A DNA stretch of 55,685 nt, taken from the NCBI GenBank assembly GCA_016718845.1, contig JADKCK010000036.1:1-55685 (forward strand). Reading direction: 5' to 3'. Source of the stretch: Sphingobacteriales bacterium. Lineage in GTDB: Bacteria; Bacteroidota; Bacteroidia; Chitinophagales; UBA2359. Made by a program: the position numbers and the translations under genes. Below are positions 7,752 to 16,332 of the stretch, piece by piece. Below the pieces are notes generated by a model. That model had not been told where the DNA came from. It saw only the letters and a list, made by a program, of their open reading frames with translations, and ran no database searches. Position 1 is the stretch's first letter. Each line of letters opens with the position of its first letter.

Positions 7752-8630
7752 ATGGAAGAATTAATTCGCATACTGTTCAAGTGGTCGAAGCGAATCGGAA
7801 CGGTATGTGCCATTGCAGCCGTAGGAAGTGCTATTATTTCGTTACTTTTACCCGAGTATTTTACATCAACCTCTACGTTTTTGGTGGGCAACCCCTATAT
7901 GATGGAGCGCGGTAGCTTGTTTCAGCGCGATGCAGGCGAAAACCCCGTTTATCTGTTTGGTGGCGAGTACGACATGAACCGCGTAGTTAGCCTTGCCGAG
8001 TCGAGTGGTTTGGCAGATTATGCCATCAAAACATTCAATTTGTACAAACACTACGAAATTGACACCACCGACGAACTAAAAGAATACTATGTAAGAGAGG
8101 AGCTAAACGATCATTTAAAAATAGTGAAAACCCCCGAAGGTATGCTAAAAGTAGAGGTGACAGACCGCGATAAAACCTTAGCCGCTAATATGGCTAACGA
8201 TATTGTACACCACCTTGACGAAATGAACCTAAATATTACCACCGAAAAAAAGAAAGACCTAACCGAAGTGTACGAAAAAGGGGTGAAAGAAAAACGATTA
8301 ACCTTAACACAACTAACCGATAGCTTACACAATGCCATACGCACTAACCCGCGCGATACCGTTACCTCAAAAATTATAGGTTCGATGGTTAAAGATGCTT
8401 TGGGCGATTATAACAACATTAAAGCTATTTACGATGAACACTTGGCAAGTGTTAATCAAAAAGTATCTACGTTTTATTTGGTAGAAGTAGCCAAACCTGC
8501 CATTCGCAGGTCAAGCCCTGTAAGGTGGTTAATTGTGTTTAGCTCGGTTTTAGTAACCTTTATTGCAAGTATTTTGGCAGCATTAATTTTTGAGCGATTC
8601 AAGGATTTTAAATTAACAGCCGAAGAGTAA
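7752..8630 (+). CDS. Wzz-like chain-length determinant protein
   Basis: The 292-residue inner membrane protein has an N-terminal helix (about 15-33), a periplasmic region with a coiled-coil-like middle (about 150-230), and a C-terminal helix (about 260-282) preceded by a proline-rich segment, PAIRRSSPVRW. That is the hallmark layout of Wzz / polysaccharide co-polymerases, which set O-antigen or exopolysaccharide chain length. The ATG at 7752 was chosen because the frame's upstream 41 codons are AT-rich non-coding-like DNA. The O-antigen ligase-like gene 448 bases downstream supports a surface polysaccharide role. The stop codon is part of a transposon target duplication. Confidence 0.75.
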   Translation: MEELIRILFKWSKRIGTVCAIAAVGSAIISLLLPEYFTSTSTFLVGNPYMMERGSLFQRDAGENPVYLFGGEYDMNRVVSLAESSGLADYAIKTFNLYKHYEIDTTDELKEYYVREELNDHLKIVKTPEGMLKVEVTDRDKTLAANMANDIVHHLDEMNLNITTEKKKDLTEVYEKGVKEKRLTLTQLTDSLHNAIRTNPRDTVTSKIIGSMVKDALGDYNNIKAIYDEHLASVNQKVSTFYLVEVAKPAIRRSSPVRWLIVFSSVLVTFIASILAALIFERFKDFKLTAEE

Positions 8631-8635
8631 AAATT

Positions 8636-8945
8636 GGTTCTTTTACTTTTGTTGTGGAACACAAAGAAGCTTTTTACAGTGGACTGTTGGCGTGTAATTT
8701 ACAAAGTTTGTTACTCTTGCAAAAAAGTAACCCAAAACGGCTTAGTTGGCTAAATGGGCACGCTAAAAGAAAGGGCCAAGGGTTGGTTGGTGGGTTTTTT
8801 TTTGGGGTGTGGCGGCAAACAGTATATCTTTTAACGCCCATATGCCCTTCTAACGCCAATTCCTATAATGCCGGACAAGAAGAAACCAAATACAACTAGG
8901 TGTGAAAATGCAAAATACCCAAATCACAACAAAAGTATAAGAGCC
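8636..8945 (+). mobile_element. MITE-like element, type A, copy 2
   Basis: This 310-bp element has the same type A ends as the copy at 4684 (GGTTCTTTTACTTTTG and its complement-like right end). The 8-bp target duplication TAAAAATT is perfect (8628-8635, 8946-8953). Its first three bases are the TAA stop of the wzz-like gene, so insertion kept that stop. The GTTAC...GTAAC hairpin and the GCCAATTCCTATAATGCCGG core end are present. The middle is more diverged and about 110 bp shorter than in copy 1. It encodes no protein. Confidence 0.85.
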
Positions 8946-9078
8946 TAAAAATTAAATAGCAAACAAGTACATAGCCAATAAAAGTAAAAGCATACACTTT
9001 TTAAGCAAACAATAAAATTGGTTAAAACATGCCATTTTTATCTAACAAACCATTCAATTTATTGGTCATTATTTTCAA

Positions 9079-10530
9079 ATGATAACATTGTTTCGTAAAT
9101 ATATAGCACTTAATACCACTAATGGCTTTTACGCCTTTGGTGGCGTTACGGCTTTGTCGGCATGGTTTGCCTGGATAACTAACAATATGTTTTTGATGGG
9201 CTTGCCCTTTGCTATATTATTATGTTTGCTGATACTAATAAATTTTAGGGCTGCATTTTTGCTGTTAATTTTTTGTTTGCCGCTATCCATCGAGTACGAA
9301 ATAGGCAGCCATTTAGCCACCGACCTACCCACCGAGCCGCTTATGCTTATCTTAATGCTTGCGGGGTGGCTGTATTTGCTTGCCAACCCCAAAGTATTAC
9401 CGCAAGGCTTTGTTAAACACCCCATCTTGCAAGTATTATATTTGCATTTATTATGGATTGGTGTTTGTGTTATTTACTCTCAATTTTTTGTGGTTTCGCT
9501 TAAATTTTTGTTAGCCAAAACGTGGTACATAACCGTTTTTGTATTTTTAACAGCCCTATTTGTTAAAAACGAGCGCCAATACAAAGCCATTTTTTGGTGC
9601 CTTTTTGTACCACTTTTAGCCATTATTATACGCACCTTTGTACGACACTACACCTACGATTTCGATTTTGTTAAGGCAAACATCGTAATGTTGCCCTTTT
9701 TTCGGAACCACGTAAACTATGCCGTTACCTTGGTTGCTTTTTTTCCGTTTTTGTGGAACAGCCTTTATTGGTACAAAGCAGATAGCGCAAAAGGCATGTT
9801 GGTGCGCTTGGGTATTGGGGTGTTTTTAGTAGGCATTTTTTACTCTTATACGCGGGCAGCCTATGCCTGTGTGTTGGCAATGCCCTTTGCCTATTTGTTT
9901 TTTAGGTTGCGTTTAACACGCTATTTGGCAACCATAGGTATTACTTTTTTGATAGTAGCAGGCATTTATTACTCGATAGACAACCGATACCTAAACTTAG
10001 CACCCAACTTTGAACGCACCATTTATCACCAAAACTTAGGCGACCACCTTTCGGCAACCTTCGATGGCACCGATGTGTCGTTTATGGAGCGTATTTATAG
10101 ATGGGTAGCCGCCGTAAAAATGTCGGCAGACCACCCGATTGTGGGCTTTGGACCCGGCAATTTTTACAACTTTTACCAATACTATACCGTTACGGGCTTT
10201 AAAACCTATGTGAGCGACAATCCCGAAAAATCGGGGGTGCATAACTATTTTTTGATGACCACCGTTGAGCAAGGCTACGTAGGTGTTGCCATTTTTATAG
10301 CCCTGCTAATTGCCTTTTTTGTAAACGGCGAGCGCATCTATCAGCTACAAACAACTCCTGAACAACGCCGCTTTGTAATGTGTTTGTTGGTATCGCAATT
10401 TGTTATTTTCTTAAATATTACCATGAGCGACCTAATAGAGGTAGATAAAATTGGCTCGCTGTTTTTTATGAACATAGCCATGCTTATTAACCAAGATAGG
10501 CAGAATGTAATTATGAATTATAAATTATAA
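9079..10530 (+). CDS. O-antigen ligase / polymerase family membrane protein
   Basis: The 483-residue protein has about 11-12 membrane helices and a large extracytoplasmic loop (about 290-395). That loop includes VGFGPGNFYNFY followed by SGVHNYFLMTTVEQGYVG, the conserved Wzy_C pattern (GxGxGxF, then HNxFL...EQG) of O-antigen ligases and polymerases. These enzymes move or join undecaprenyl-linked glycans on the periplasmic face. Pairing with the Wzz-like gene upstream supports a polysaccharide function. Ligase (WaaL) cannot be told from polymerase (Wzy) by sequence reading alone. Confidence 0.8.
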   Translation: MITLFRKYIALNTTNGFYAFGGVTALSAWFAWITNNMFLMGLPFAILLCLLILINFRAAFLLLIFCLPLSIEYEIGSHLATDLPTEPLMLILMLAGWLYLLANPKVLPQGFVKHPILQVLYLHLLWIGVCVIYSQFFVVSLKFLLAKTWYITVFVFLTALFVKNERQYKAIFWCLFVPLLAIIIRTFVRHYTYDFDFVKANIVMLPFFRNHVNYAVTLVAFFPFLWNSLYWYKADSAKGMLVRLGIGVFLVGIFYSYTRAAYACVLAMPFAYLFFRLRLTRYLATIGITFLIVAGIYYSIDNRYLNLAPNFERTIYHQNLGDHLSATFDGTDVSFMERIYRWVAAVKMSADHPIVGFGPGNFYNFYQYYTVTGFKTYVSDNPEKSGVHNYFLMTTVEQGYVGVAIFIALLIAFFVNGERIYQLQTTPEQRRFVMCLLVSQFVIFLNITMSDLIEVDKIGSLFFMNIAMLINQDRQNVIMNYKL

Positions 10531-10534
10531 ATTA

Positions 10535-10672
10535 TAGACATGCCATATGTACATAAATTTATGCGATAAAAAAATAAATTCTAGACATACATCACGTGCA
10601 TATAAATCTATGCGATAAAAAAAATAAATTCTATACATGCCACATGTACATAAATTTATGCGATAAAAAAAA
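10535..10672. repeat. Three tandem repeats of about 47-50 bp before the macrodomain gene
   Basis: Units at 10535-10581, 10582-10631 and 10632-10672 share ACATR..CAYGTRCATAAATYTATGCGATAAA. Each holds a small dyad (ACATG...CATGT in unit 3). The array ends a few bases before the macrodomain start and is also open as a repeated peptide (INLCDKKN), which is probably not translated. It may be an operator array or simple slippage DNA. Confidence 0.7.
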
Positions 10673-10679
10673 TGCCCTT

Positions 10680-11222
10680 ATGGATAATCTATTATTAGCT
10701 AATCGGTTACAAATAGCACAACAAAATATTGTACAAATGTCTGTCGATGCCATTGTAAATGCTGCCAACACCAGTTTATTAGGCGGCGGCGGTGTAGATG
10801 GAGCAATACACCGAGCAGCCGGAGCCGATTTGGTAGCCGAATGCCGAATGTTAAATGGTTGTAAAGTGGGCGAAGCCAAAATAACCAAAGGCTACCGCTT
10901 ACCAGCACCTTATATAATACACACCGTTGGACCACGTTGGAACGGCGGCACCCACAACGAAGCCCAACTGCTTGCCAACGCCTACCACAACTCGTTGTTG
11001 TTGGCAGCCCAACATCAATTACAAACCATTGCTTTCCCAAACATTAGTACAGGCATTTATGGCTACCCCAAGCAGCAAGCCGCACAAATTGCCCTACAAA
11101 CAGTTGTTAAATTTGCACAACAAAATACCTTACCCCAAACCATTATTTTTGTTTGCTTTGATGATGAAAATTACCAAATCTACCAAAACCTACTGCCAAA
11201 CTTAATCACAAATAACGCATGA
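10680..11222 (+). CDS. Macrodomain protein, O-acetyl-ADP-ribose deacetylase type
   Basis: The 180-residue single macrodomain belongs to the YmdB/MacroD class, which removes ADP-ribose-linked groups (O-acetyl-ADP-ribose, mono-ADP-ribosylated aspartate or glutamate). Visible motifs are DAIVNAANTSLLGGGGVDGAI (about 17-37, holding the conserved Asn and the GGGGVDGAIH loop) and FPNISTGIYGYP near 120-131, which is the ribose/phosphate-binding loop. The ATG at 10680 is preferred to an upstream one at 10596, because the extra 28 codons are the tandem repeat and normal family members begin close to this methionine. Confidence 0.88.
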   Translation: MDNLLLANRLQIAQQNIVQMSVDAIVNAANTSLLGGGGVDGAIHRAAGADLVAECRMLNGCKVGEAKITKGYRLPAPYIIHTVGPRWNGGTHNEAQLLANAYHNSLLLAAQHQLQTIAFPNISTGIYGYPKQQAAQIALQTVVKFAQQNTLPQTIIFVCFDDENYQIYQNLLPNLITNNA

Positions 11223-11227
11223 TTTGT

Positions 11228-11366
11228 AAATAAAAATCCATCTTAACCGTGTCTAATCCGTAAAATCTGCGTCCTAAATTAAAACTAAAATAGCATAGTG
11301 CGTAACATAAGCCATTAAATAAAAATCTATCTTAATAGGTGTTTACAATCCATAAAATCAGTGTCC
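11228..11366. repeat. Pair of about 48-bp diverged direct repeats
   Basis: Copies at 11228-11274 and 11317-11366 share AAATAAAAATCYATCTTAA and, after a variable middle, AATCCRTAAAATC.G.GTCC. The second part resembles widespread intergenic repeats of Bacteroidota. Together they fill most of the gap between the macrodomain gene and the next operon. Confidence 0.55.
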
Positions 11367-11465
11367 TTTTGTACGTAACATCAATGAATAAGCCACTTTT
11401 AGCACCTAAAAGCTACGTTAAAAAAAAATTACTTGTTTAGTGCGATATACTTGCTTGTATTTTTG

Positions 11466-11473
11466 TACTTTTG
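11466..11473 (+). promoter_or_regulatory. Candidate -7 box of the five-gene envelope operon
   Basis: TACTTTTG matches TAnnTTTG and lies 49 bases before the ATG at 11522. A correctly spaced -33 TTTG is not evident, so this is a half-promoter call. Confidence 0.4.
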
Positions 11474-11521
11474 TCCGATTTTAACCGCCTAAACCCTCAT
11501 CATCATCAAAAAACAAATTTC

Positions 11522-12298
11522 ATGATAAGTTTAAAAGACCTCAAATCCATATTTATTGTTGAGGATGAATCCGCCAACAAAAATACTCCATCTAAAGAAC
11601 CCCAAAAAGAAACACCTGTAACCCAAAATAAAACCGAAGAAAAACAAATAAACCAACAACGTATTACTATTATAGACCCAACAGGCGGTAAAAACAACGA
11701 TAAAGCACCACCACCTTTGCCAAATAATGAAAACACAACAATTATTAACAATACTAATAACCCAGTTATGGAAAATAGCGGAACTATCGACAAACGCGTA
11801 TTCGATAAGTTAATGAACGTCATTCAGTCGAACAATGTAGAAGGATTTGATTATTTAGAGTTCAAAAACTCACTAAAATCACTTGCCAATTTACCCCTAG
11901 ACGAGGCAACCATGTTTAAGTCGGCATTTGCTACCTCTACTACCATGGGGCTTACCGTTGATAAACTTACGCAATCTATAGGATATTACAAAAGTTTGCT
12001 GAACAAAGAGTTACAATCTTTTGACGATCAAGTGCGCCAACAAATGGACGAGCGCGTAGTAGCCAAAGAAAAAGAACGAATAATGCTCGAAAAAACTGTA
12101 GCCGACAAAGAAACGCAAATACAAAAGCTACAACAAGAAATTGCACAGCACCAACAGCAATTGTCGCAAATACAAAACCAAGCAAACGAGCTAAAAACCA
12201 AAATAGAAGAAACACGTACCAACTTTAAAGCCACCCACGAACACCTAATTAACTTGTTTGATGCCGATTTGCAAAAAATAAACACTTACTTGAAATAA
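11522..12298 (+). CDS. Cytoplasmic coiled-coil protein of unknown function
   Basis: The 258-residue protein begins MISLKDLKSIFIVEDE. A disordered asparagine-, proline- and lysine-rich linker (about 15-85) follows. Next comes a helical domain (about 90-160, DYLEFKNSLKSLANLPLDEATMFK region) and a long coiled coil (about 165-240, KEKERIMLEK, QKLQQEIAQHQQQL). There is no signal peptide or membrane helix. It is the first gene of a five-gene same-strand run ending at 16043. The coiled coil suggests it contacts the coiled-coil membrane protein at 13374, which is inference. The upstream in-frame TTG at 11471 overlaps the promoter box and was rejected. Confidence 0.65.
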   Translation: MISLKDLKSIFIVEDESANKNTPSKEPQKETPVTQNKTEEKQINQQRITIIDPTGGKNNDKAPPPLPNNENTTIINNTNNPVMENSGTIDKRVFDKLMNVIQSNNVEGFDYLEFKNSLKSLANLPLDEATMFKSAFATSTTMGLTVDKLTQSIGYYKSLLNKELQSFDDQVRQQMDERVVAKEKERIMLEKTVADKETQIQKLQQEIAQHQQQLSQIQNQANELKTKIEETRTNFKATHEHLINLFDADLQKINTYLK

Positions 12299-12400
12299 TA
12301 TTATTATTGTTTCGGTAAAATAATTGAGCTAAACGGAACTTTTTTTTTGTAAAAACGATTAGTACATTAGCAACATTCTACACACTCCAAACAAAAAAAC

Positions 12401-13033
12401 ATGGTACATCTCCCCAAACACCCTATCGATTTAGGCATTCTGGGCGAAACCTATGCTATAACACGGCGCGATGATTGCCAACATTTAACCACATGGTTAG
12501 CTGCACAATACACCTTAGATGAGGTAGAAACTGCTGTTTTTGAACGCCTCTACGAAACCAAAAAAAATCTAATTAATTATTATAACGAAGAAGAATTAAA
12601 GATTGAGTTAATTAGCTTAGTATTTTTTTTAGCAAATGTAGACATAACCAGTAAAGTAAAAGTGTTTTACGAGCGTCCACTAAAAGCAATCGTGGGTAAC
12701 TACCAATTGTCGGTTATTGCCGATTGTTTAGTGGCTACCCCTACCAGTTTCAATCGCCCTAAAAATCCGTATTTTTTTCTACAAGAATTTAAAAAAGGAA
12801 AAGGCGATGATAAAGACCCCGAAGCACAAATGTTGGCAGCAATGCTTATTGCACAACAACAAAACAACAATCAACAACCACTTTATGGTAGTTTTGTGAT
12901 AGGCGCACACTGGCATTTTACTACATTGGTCGAAAAACAATATTGCCTTAGCCGCTCGTTTGATGCCACTAACTACAAAGATTTAAAACAAATTGTATTT
13001 ATTTTGCGAAAAATAAAAGATTTTGCTTTGTAA
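12401..13033 (+). CDS. PD-(D/E)XK-like protein
   Basis: The 210-residue soluble protein has an all-helical first half and a second half that fits the PD-(D/E)XK nuclease core. A strand carries D108 (LSVIADCLVA), then comes FFLQEFKK with E129 and K131 (ExK), then Q143 in the following helix, in the usual order and spacing. Many proteins with this fold cut DNA or RNA; others keep the fold without cutting. It sits 102 bases after the coiled-coil gene and 47 bases before a membrane protein gene, so probably in the same operon. The assignment rests on motif reading alone. Confidence 0.5.
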   Translation: MVHLPKHPIDLGILGETYAITRRDDCQHLTTWLAAQYTLDEVETAVFERLYETKKNLINYYNEEELKIELISLVFFLANVDITSKVKVFYERPLKAIVGNYQLSVIADCLVATPTSFNRPKNPYFFLQEFKKGKGDDKDPEAQMLAAMLIAQQQNNNQQPLYGSFVIGAHWHFTTLVEKQYCLSRSFDATNYKDLKQIVFILRKIKDFAL

Positions 13034-13080
13034 TAAACTTGCTATGCTTATTCAATCACACACTATAAACAAACTACCCC

Positions 13081-13335
13081 ATGGCTACACCTAAAAAAAC
13101 AACCACACAAAACAATACATCTGCTATTAAAGGCATTGTAATTTTAATTATTCTTGTATTTATTGCATTTGCCATTTTGCCAATGCTCGTAACTTTGGCT
13201 TTTAATGTGGTACAGCTAATAGCTACATTGGCTGTTTTAGGTTTTATTGTGTATATGATTATAAACCCTAAGTTTCGCAATTTAGTAATGTATACCGCAA
13301 AAAATACGGTTAAAAAAATAACAAGCAAAAAATAA
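13081..13335 (+). CDS. Small two-helix membrane protein
   Basis: The 84-residue protein has a disordered threonine- and lysine-rich start (1-17) and two membrane helices (about 18-40 and 43-63). The ending is basic, with NPKFRNLVMYTAKNTVKK. The same helices-plus-PKFRNL module begins the next gene's product (DPKFRNLIWYMYKSVM), so the two arose by duplication. It may be a membrane partner or a shortened paralog of that protein. Function is unknown. The spacing to the next gene is 38 bases. Confidence 0.65.
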   Translation: MATPKKTTTQNNTSAIKGIVILIILVFIAFAILPMLVTLAFNVVQLIATLAVLGFIVYMIINPKFRNLVMYTAKNTVKKITSKK

Positions 13336-13373
13336 ACACATCTATATAAACAACAAAAAATAACACTATAAAT

Positions 13374-14405
13374 ATGTCTACATCGCAAGATTTTAAACCC
13401 AAAAGCTTTATTGAGCGCCCCGAGGGTAAAACGGGTACTGTTTTTGGTATCGCTATTTTAGGTGCATTAGCTTTTGGGCTATACACTTTTTTACCATTAC
13501 TTATTACCTTAGCCGCCAACACTTTGTACTTGGCAGTTATGTTACTAGCTTTGGCAGGTATCGTATATGTTATCGTCGACCCTAAATTTCGCAACCTAAT
13601 ATGGTATATGTACAAAAGCGTTATGCGCTGGCTAACAGGGCTTTTTGTACAAATAGACCCCATTGGCATCATCGAATCGTATGTTGATGATTTGAGAAAT
13701 AACCTCAAAAAAATGGGCAACCAAATAGCATCGTTGCGCGGGCAAATGCGCAAACTACAAGCCGACATAGAAAGCAACGAGCGAACCATGAAACAAAACA
13801 TGACCCTTGCCAGCCGAGCAAAAGACAAAGGCATGGAAAACGTAATGGTGCTAAAAGCCCGTAAAGCTGGTCGTTTGCAAGACTCAAACATACGCCTACA
13901 AGACCTCTACAAAAAAATGGAAGTGCTTTACCAAGTTTTGTGCAAAATGTACGAAAACTCGGAGGTACTACTCGAAGACATACAAGACGAGGTAAGCGTT
14001 CGCAAGCGCGAGCGCGAAGCCATCCGCGCCAGCCATTCGGCTATGCAATCGGCAATGAGCATCATAAAAGGTGACTCCGACCGCCGCCAAATGTTTGACC
14101 AAGCCATGGAAGCCATTGCCGACGACGTAGGCAAAAAAGTAGGCGAAATGGAGCGATTTATGGACATCTCAAGCGGATTTATGAGCTCTATTGACCTACA
14201 AAACGGCGTGTTTGAAGAAAGTGGCTTAGAAATGCTTGATAAATGGGAAAAAGAAGGTACCTCGATACTATTAGGCTCCGACAAAGAACGTATCCTTAGC
14301 CAAGTAAACAACTCGGGTACCACCAACATTAACCTCGACGAACCCGTTGGCGGCAAACACAATACATCGGGTAAAAGTCAATACTCCGACTTGTTCGATT
14401 TTTAA
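13374..14405 (+). CDS. Membrane-anchored coiled-coil protein (PspA-like in its coiled coil)
   Basis: The 343-residue protein has two N-terminal membrane helices (about 21-44 and 46-68) with the PKFRNL module after them. A long coiled coil follows (about 100-230: NNLKKMGNQIASLRGQMRKLQADIE, KDKGMENVMVLKARKAGRLQDS). A helical region (to about 290) and a disordered tail ending SDLFDF finish it. The coiled coil resembles PspA/IM30 membrane-stress proteins in style (ERTMKQN, repeated arginine/lysine-rich heptads), but membrane helices at the start are not usual for PspA. Its neighbours suggest envelope monitoring or repair. The PspA link is tentative. Confidence 0.6.
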   Translation: MSTSQDFKPKSFIERPEGKTGTVFGIAILGALAFGLYTFLPLLITLAANTLYLAVMLLALAGIVYVIVDPKFRNLIWYMYKSVMRWLTGLFVQIDPIGIIESYVDDLRNNLKKMGNQIASLRGQMRKLQADIESNERTMKQNMTLASRAKDKGMENVMVLKARKAGRLQDSNIRLQDLYKKMEVLYQVLCKMYENSEVLLEDIQDEVSVRKREREAIRASHSAMQSAMSIIKGDSDRRQMFDQAMEAIADDVGKKVGEMERFMDISSGFMSSIDLQNGVFEESGLEMLDKWEKEGTSILLGSDKERILSQVNNSGTTNINLDEPVGGKHNTSGKSQYSDLFDF

Positions 14406-14489
14406 TAAACCTAAAACAACCTTTTGTATGGTTGGTAAAAAAACAAATCTCGCATAACTAAATCTTGCACATCAATAAAACAACAATTT

Positions 14490-16043
14490 ATGGCAACCCG
14501 ATTAACTTCTCTCTCCAAATTTCTTATCACCTTGCTTATTGTAGGTGGCATTGGTGGCGGTTTATACTATCTTGCCAATAAAACAGAACTAGGCAAAGGT
14601 TTAGCCAAACAAAACGGACAAACCGATAACAACGACAGCAATACCACCTCTAACACATCAAGCGACCCCGATGCCATAAAAATAGGCGTAGTAACTTGGG
14701 GCGGATACGTAGGCGGCCAGTATTACAACAACGGCTTTAAGGCATCGGAAGAATCCCGATTTTATAAAGATTGTGGCATAAAAGTAGAATTTAAACTAAT
14801 CGACGACTTTAACGCCTCGCGCGAGGCATTTAAAGCCGACGAAGTAAACCTACTTTGGACAACCGTTGATGCCTTCCCGACCGAAGCAGGTAGCTTAAAA
14901 GAGTTTAACCCCCAAATTGTACTCCAAGCCGATTGGTCGCGCGGGGGCGATGCCATTGTGGTACAACGCGGCATAAACACCGTTGCCGACCTAAAAGATA
15001 AAAAAGTTGCCGTTGCACCCATGACACCTTCGCACACCTTTTTACTATGGATGTTAGAAGCAAGTGGCATGAAACCAACCGACATAACCATCGTTGAAGC
15101 ACCAAGCGCCATCGATGCCGCCGCTTACTTTAAAGCCAACAAAGTAGATGCCGCCGTAGTGTGGAGCCCCGACGACGAAGACTGCATAAAAAGCGTAAAA
15201 GGCGCTAAAATATTAAAAAATACCAAATCTGCATCACATATTATCTCCGATGTATTTATTGCCAAAAAAGCATGGATAGATGCCAACGAAGATAAACTAA
15301 AATGCTTGGTAGAAGGCTGGCTAAAAGGTGCCGCCGAAATAAACAAAGACCCACAAGCAAAAGCAAAAGCCGCTAAAATATTAGCCGAAGGACTTAATCA
15401 GCCCGAAGATTTTTGCTTAAACGCCATTAACAACGTGCGCCTTTGTACCTACGGCGACAACGTCAACTTTTTTAACCTAAAAGGCGATTACTCGGGCGTA
15501 AAAGGCGAAGATATCTACAACAAAATGAGCGAAACCTACGGTAAACTAGGCTTGGCAAAAAATGTACCTAACTGGCGATTAGTTGCCAACCCAATGGCAA
15601 TACGCAGCATAACCAACCTTACCGGACCCGAAAACCAAGCCGAAGGTGAAGCCAAATTTGCCGCACCAACCGCCCAAATGAAAGAATCCGAAGCCTTTGC
15701 TAGCAAAAAAGTAACCATCACCTACCCAACCGCCTCCTCAACACTCGACGAAAACGCCAAACGTATCATCGACCTTGAGTTTGCCGACATAGCCAAAGCC
15801 TTTGGTAAATCGCGCATACGTATAGAGGGTAACACCGACAATGTAGGCGACCACGCAAAAAACATGGAACTGTCGCGCAAACGAGCCCAAGCCGTTGCCG
15901 ATTACCTAGCCACCGAATACAAAATGGACAGAAACCGATTTGTAATAGTAGGTAATGGTCCCGACAAACCCGTTGCCGATAACAACACCCCCGAAGGGAA
16001 ATCTAAAAACCGACGCACCGAATTTGACTTGTTGAGCGAATAA
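14490..16043 (+). CDS. Membrane-anchored solute-binding protein fused to an OmpA domain
   Basis: The 517-residue protein has an N-terminal membrane anchor (about 10-29) and a disordered linker (31-60). A periplasmic solute-binding domain of the NMT1/nitrate-taurine type follows (about 61-375; IKIGVVTWGGYVGGQYY, then LKDKKVAVAPMTPSHTFL and AAYFKANKVDAAVVWSPDDE). A C-terminal OmpA peptidoglycan-binding domain closes it (about 405-515; GNTDNVGD at 447-454, ELSRKRAQAVADYL, NRRTEF). No ABC permease or ATPase gene is nearby, so import is unlikely. The fusion more likely senses a small ligand while bridging inner membrane and cell wall. It is the last gene of the run and is followed by a strong terminator. 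Confidence 0.8.
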   Translation: MATRLTSLSKFLITLLIVGGIGGGLYYLANKTELGKGLAKQNGQTDNNDSNTTSNTSSDPDAIKIGVVTWGGYVGGQYYNNGFKASEESRFYKDCGIKVEFKLIDDFNASREAFKADEVNLLWTTVDAFPTEAGSLKEFNPQIVLQADWSRGGDAIVVQRGINTVADLKDKKVAVAPMTPSHTFLLWMLEASGMKPTDITIVEAPSAIDAAAYFKANKVDAAVVWSPDDEDCIKSVKGAKILKNTKSASHIISDVFIAKKAWIDANEDKLKCLVEGWLKGAAEINKDPQAKAKAAKILAEGLNQPEDFCLNAINNVRLCTYGDNVNFFNLKGDYSGVKGEDIYNKMSETYGKLGLAKNVPNWRLVANPMAIRSITNLTGPENQAEGEAKFAAPTAQMKESEAFASKKVTITYPTASSTLDENAKRIIDLEFADIAKAFGKSRIRIEGNTDNVGDHAKNMELSRKRAQAVADYLATEYKMDRNRFVIVGNGPDKPVADNNTPEGKSKNRRTEFDLLSE

Positions 16044-16064
16044 AAACTTAATTGCTTATAATAC

Positions 16065-16103
16065 AAAGGGCAGCCCGCATCTATGCAGGCTGCCCTTTAT
16101 CTT
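16065..16103 (+). terminator. Terminator of the five-gene envelope operon
   Basis: The 11-bp stem AAAGGGCAGCC (16065-16075 with 16088-16098) extends after one mismatch by four more pairs (16077-16080 with 16083-16086), and a short T-containing tail follows. Confidence 0.88.
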
Positions 16104-16198
16104 AATATACAAAAACCAAAAACTTGCACTTGCCCCGCTTAACGCGGTAAAGGTTTTTTTTGGGGGTGATACTTGGTTGCCCTATTTGCACAGCAGTC

Positions 16199-16219
16199 GT
16201 AGTGAGCTTGTCGAACTAC
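16199..16219. repeat. REP-like GAGCTTGTCGA element
   Basis: GTAGT and ACTAC arms flank the sequence GAGCTTGTCGA. The same core recurs as a perfect hairpin at 27263-27291 and, diverged, near 36969 (GAGCCTGTCGA). This core is a widespread bacterial intergenic repeat. Confidence 0.6.
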
Positions 16220-16332
16220 ACCCCCAAAGCGCGGCAAGCGCATCACCAATGCACCTAAAATCTCTCCATCAAACAAAAAAACAAAAAAATACATACCCAT
16301 TTAGCACAAATTGGCGTTTTGTTTGTTATAAC

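Noticed and set aside
8654..8899. Open frame inside the type A mobile element
   Set aside because: It overlaps the shared non-coding core, is absent in the other copies and shows no protein features.
10596..10679. Upstream in-frame start for the macrodomain gene
   Set aside because: The added 28 codons come from the 47-50 bp tandem repeat, and the normal family start is at 10680.
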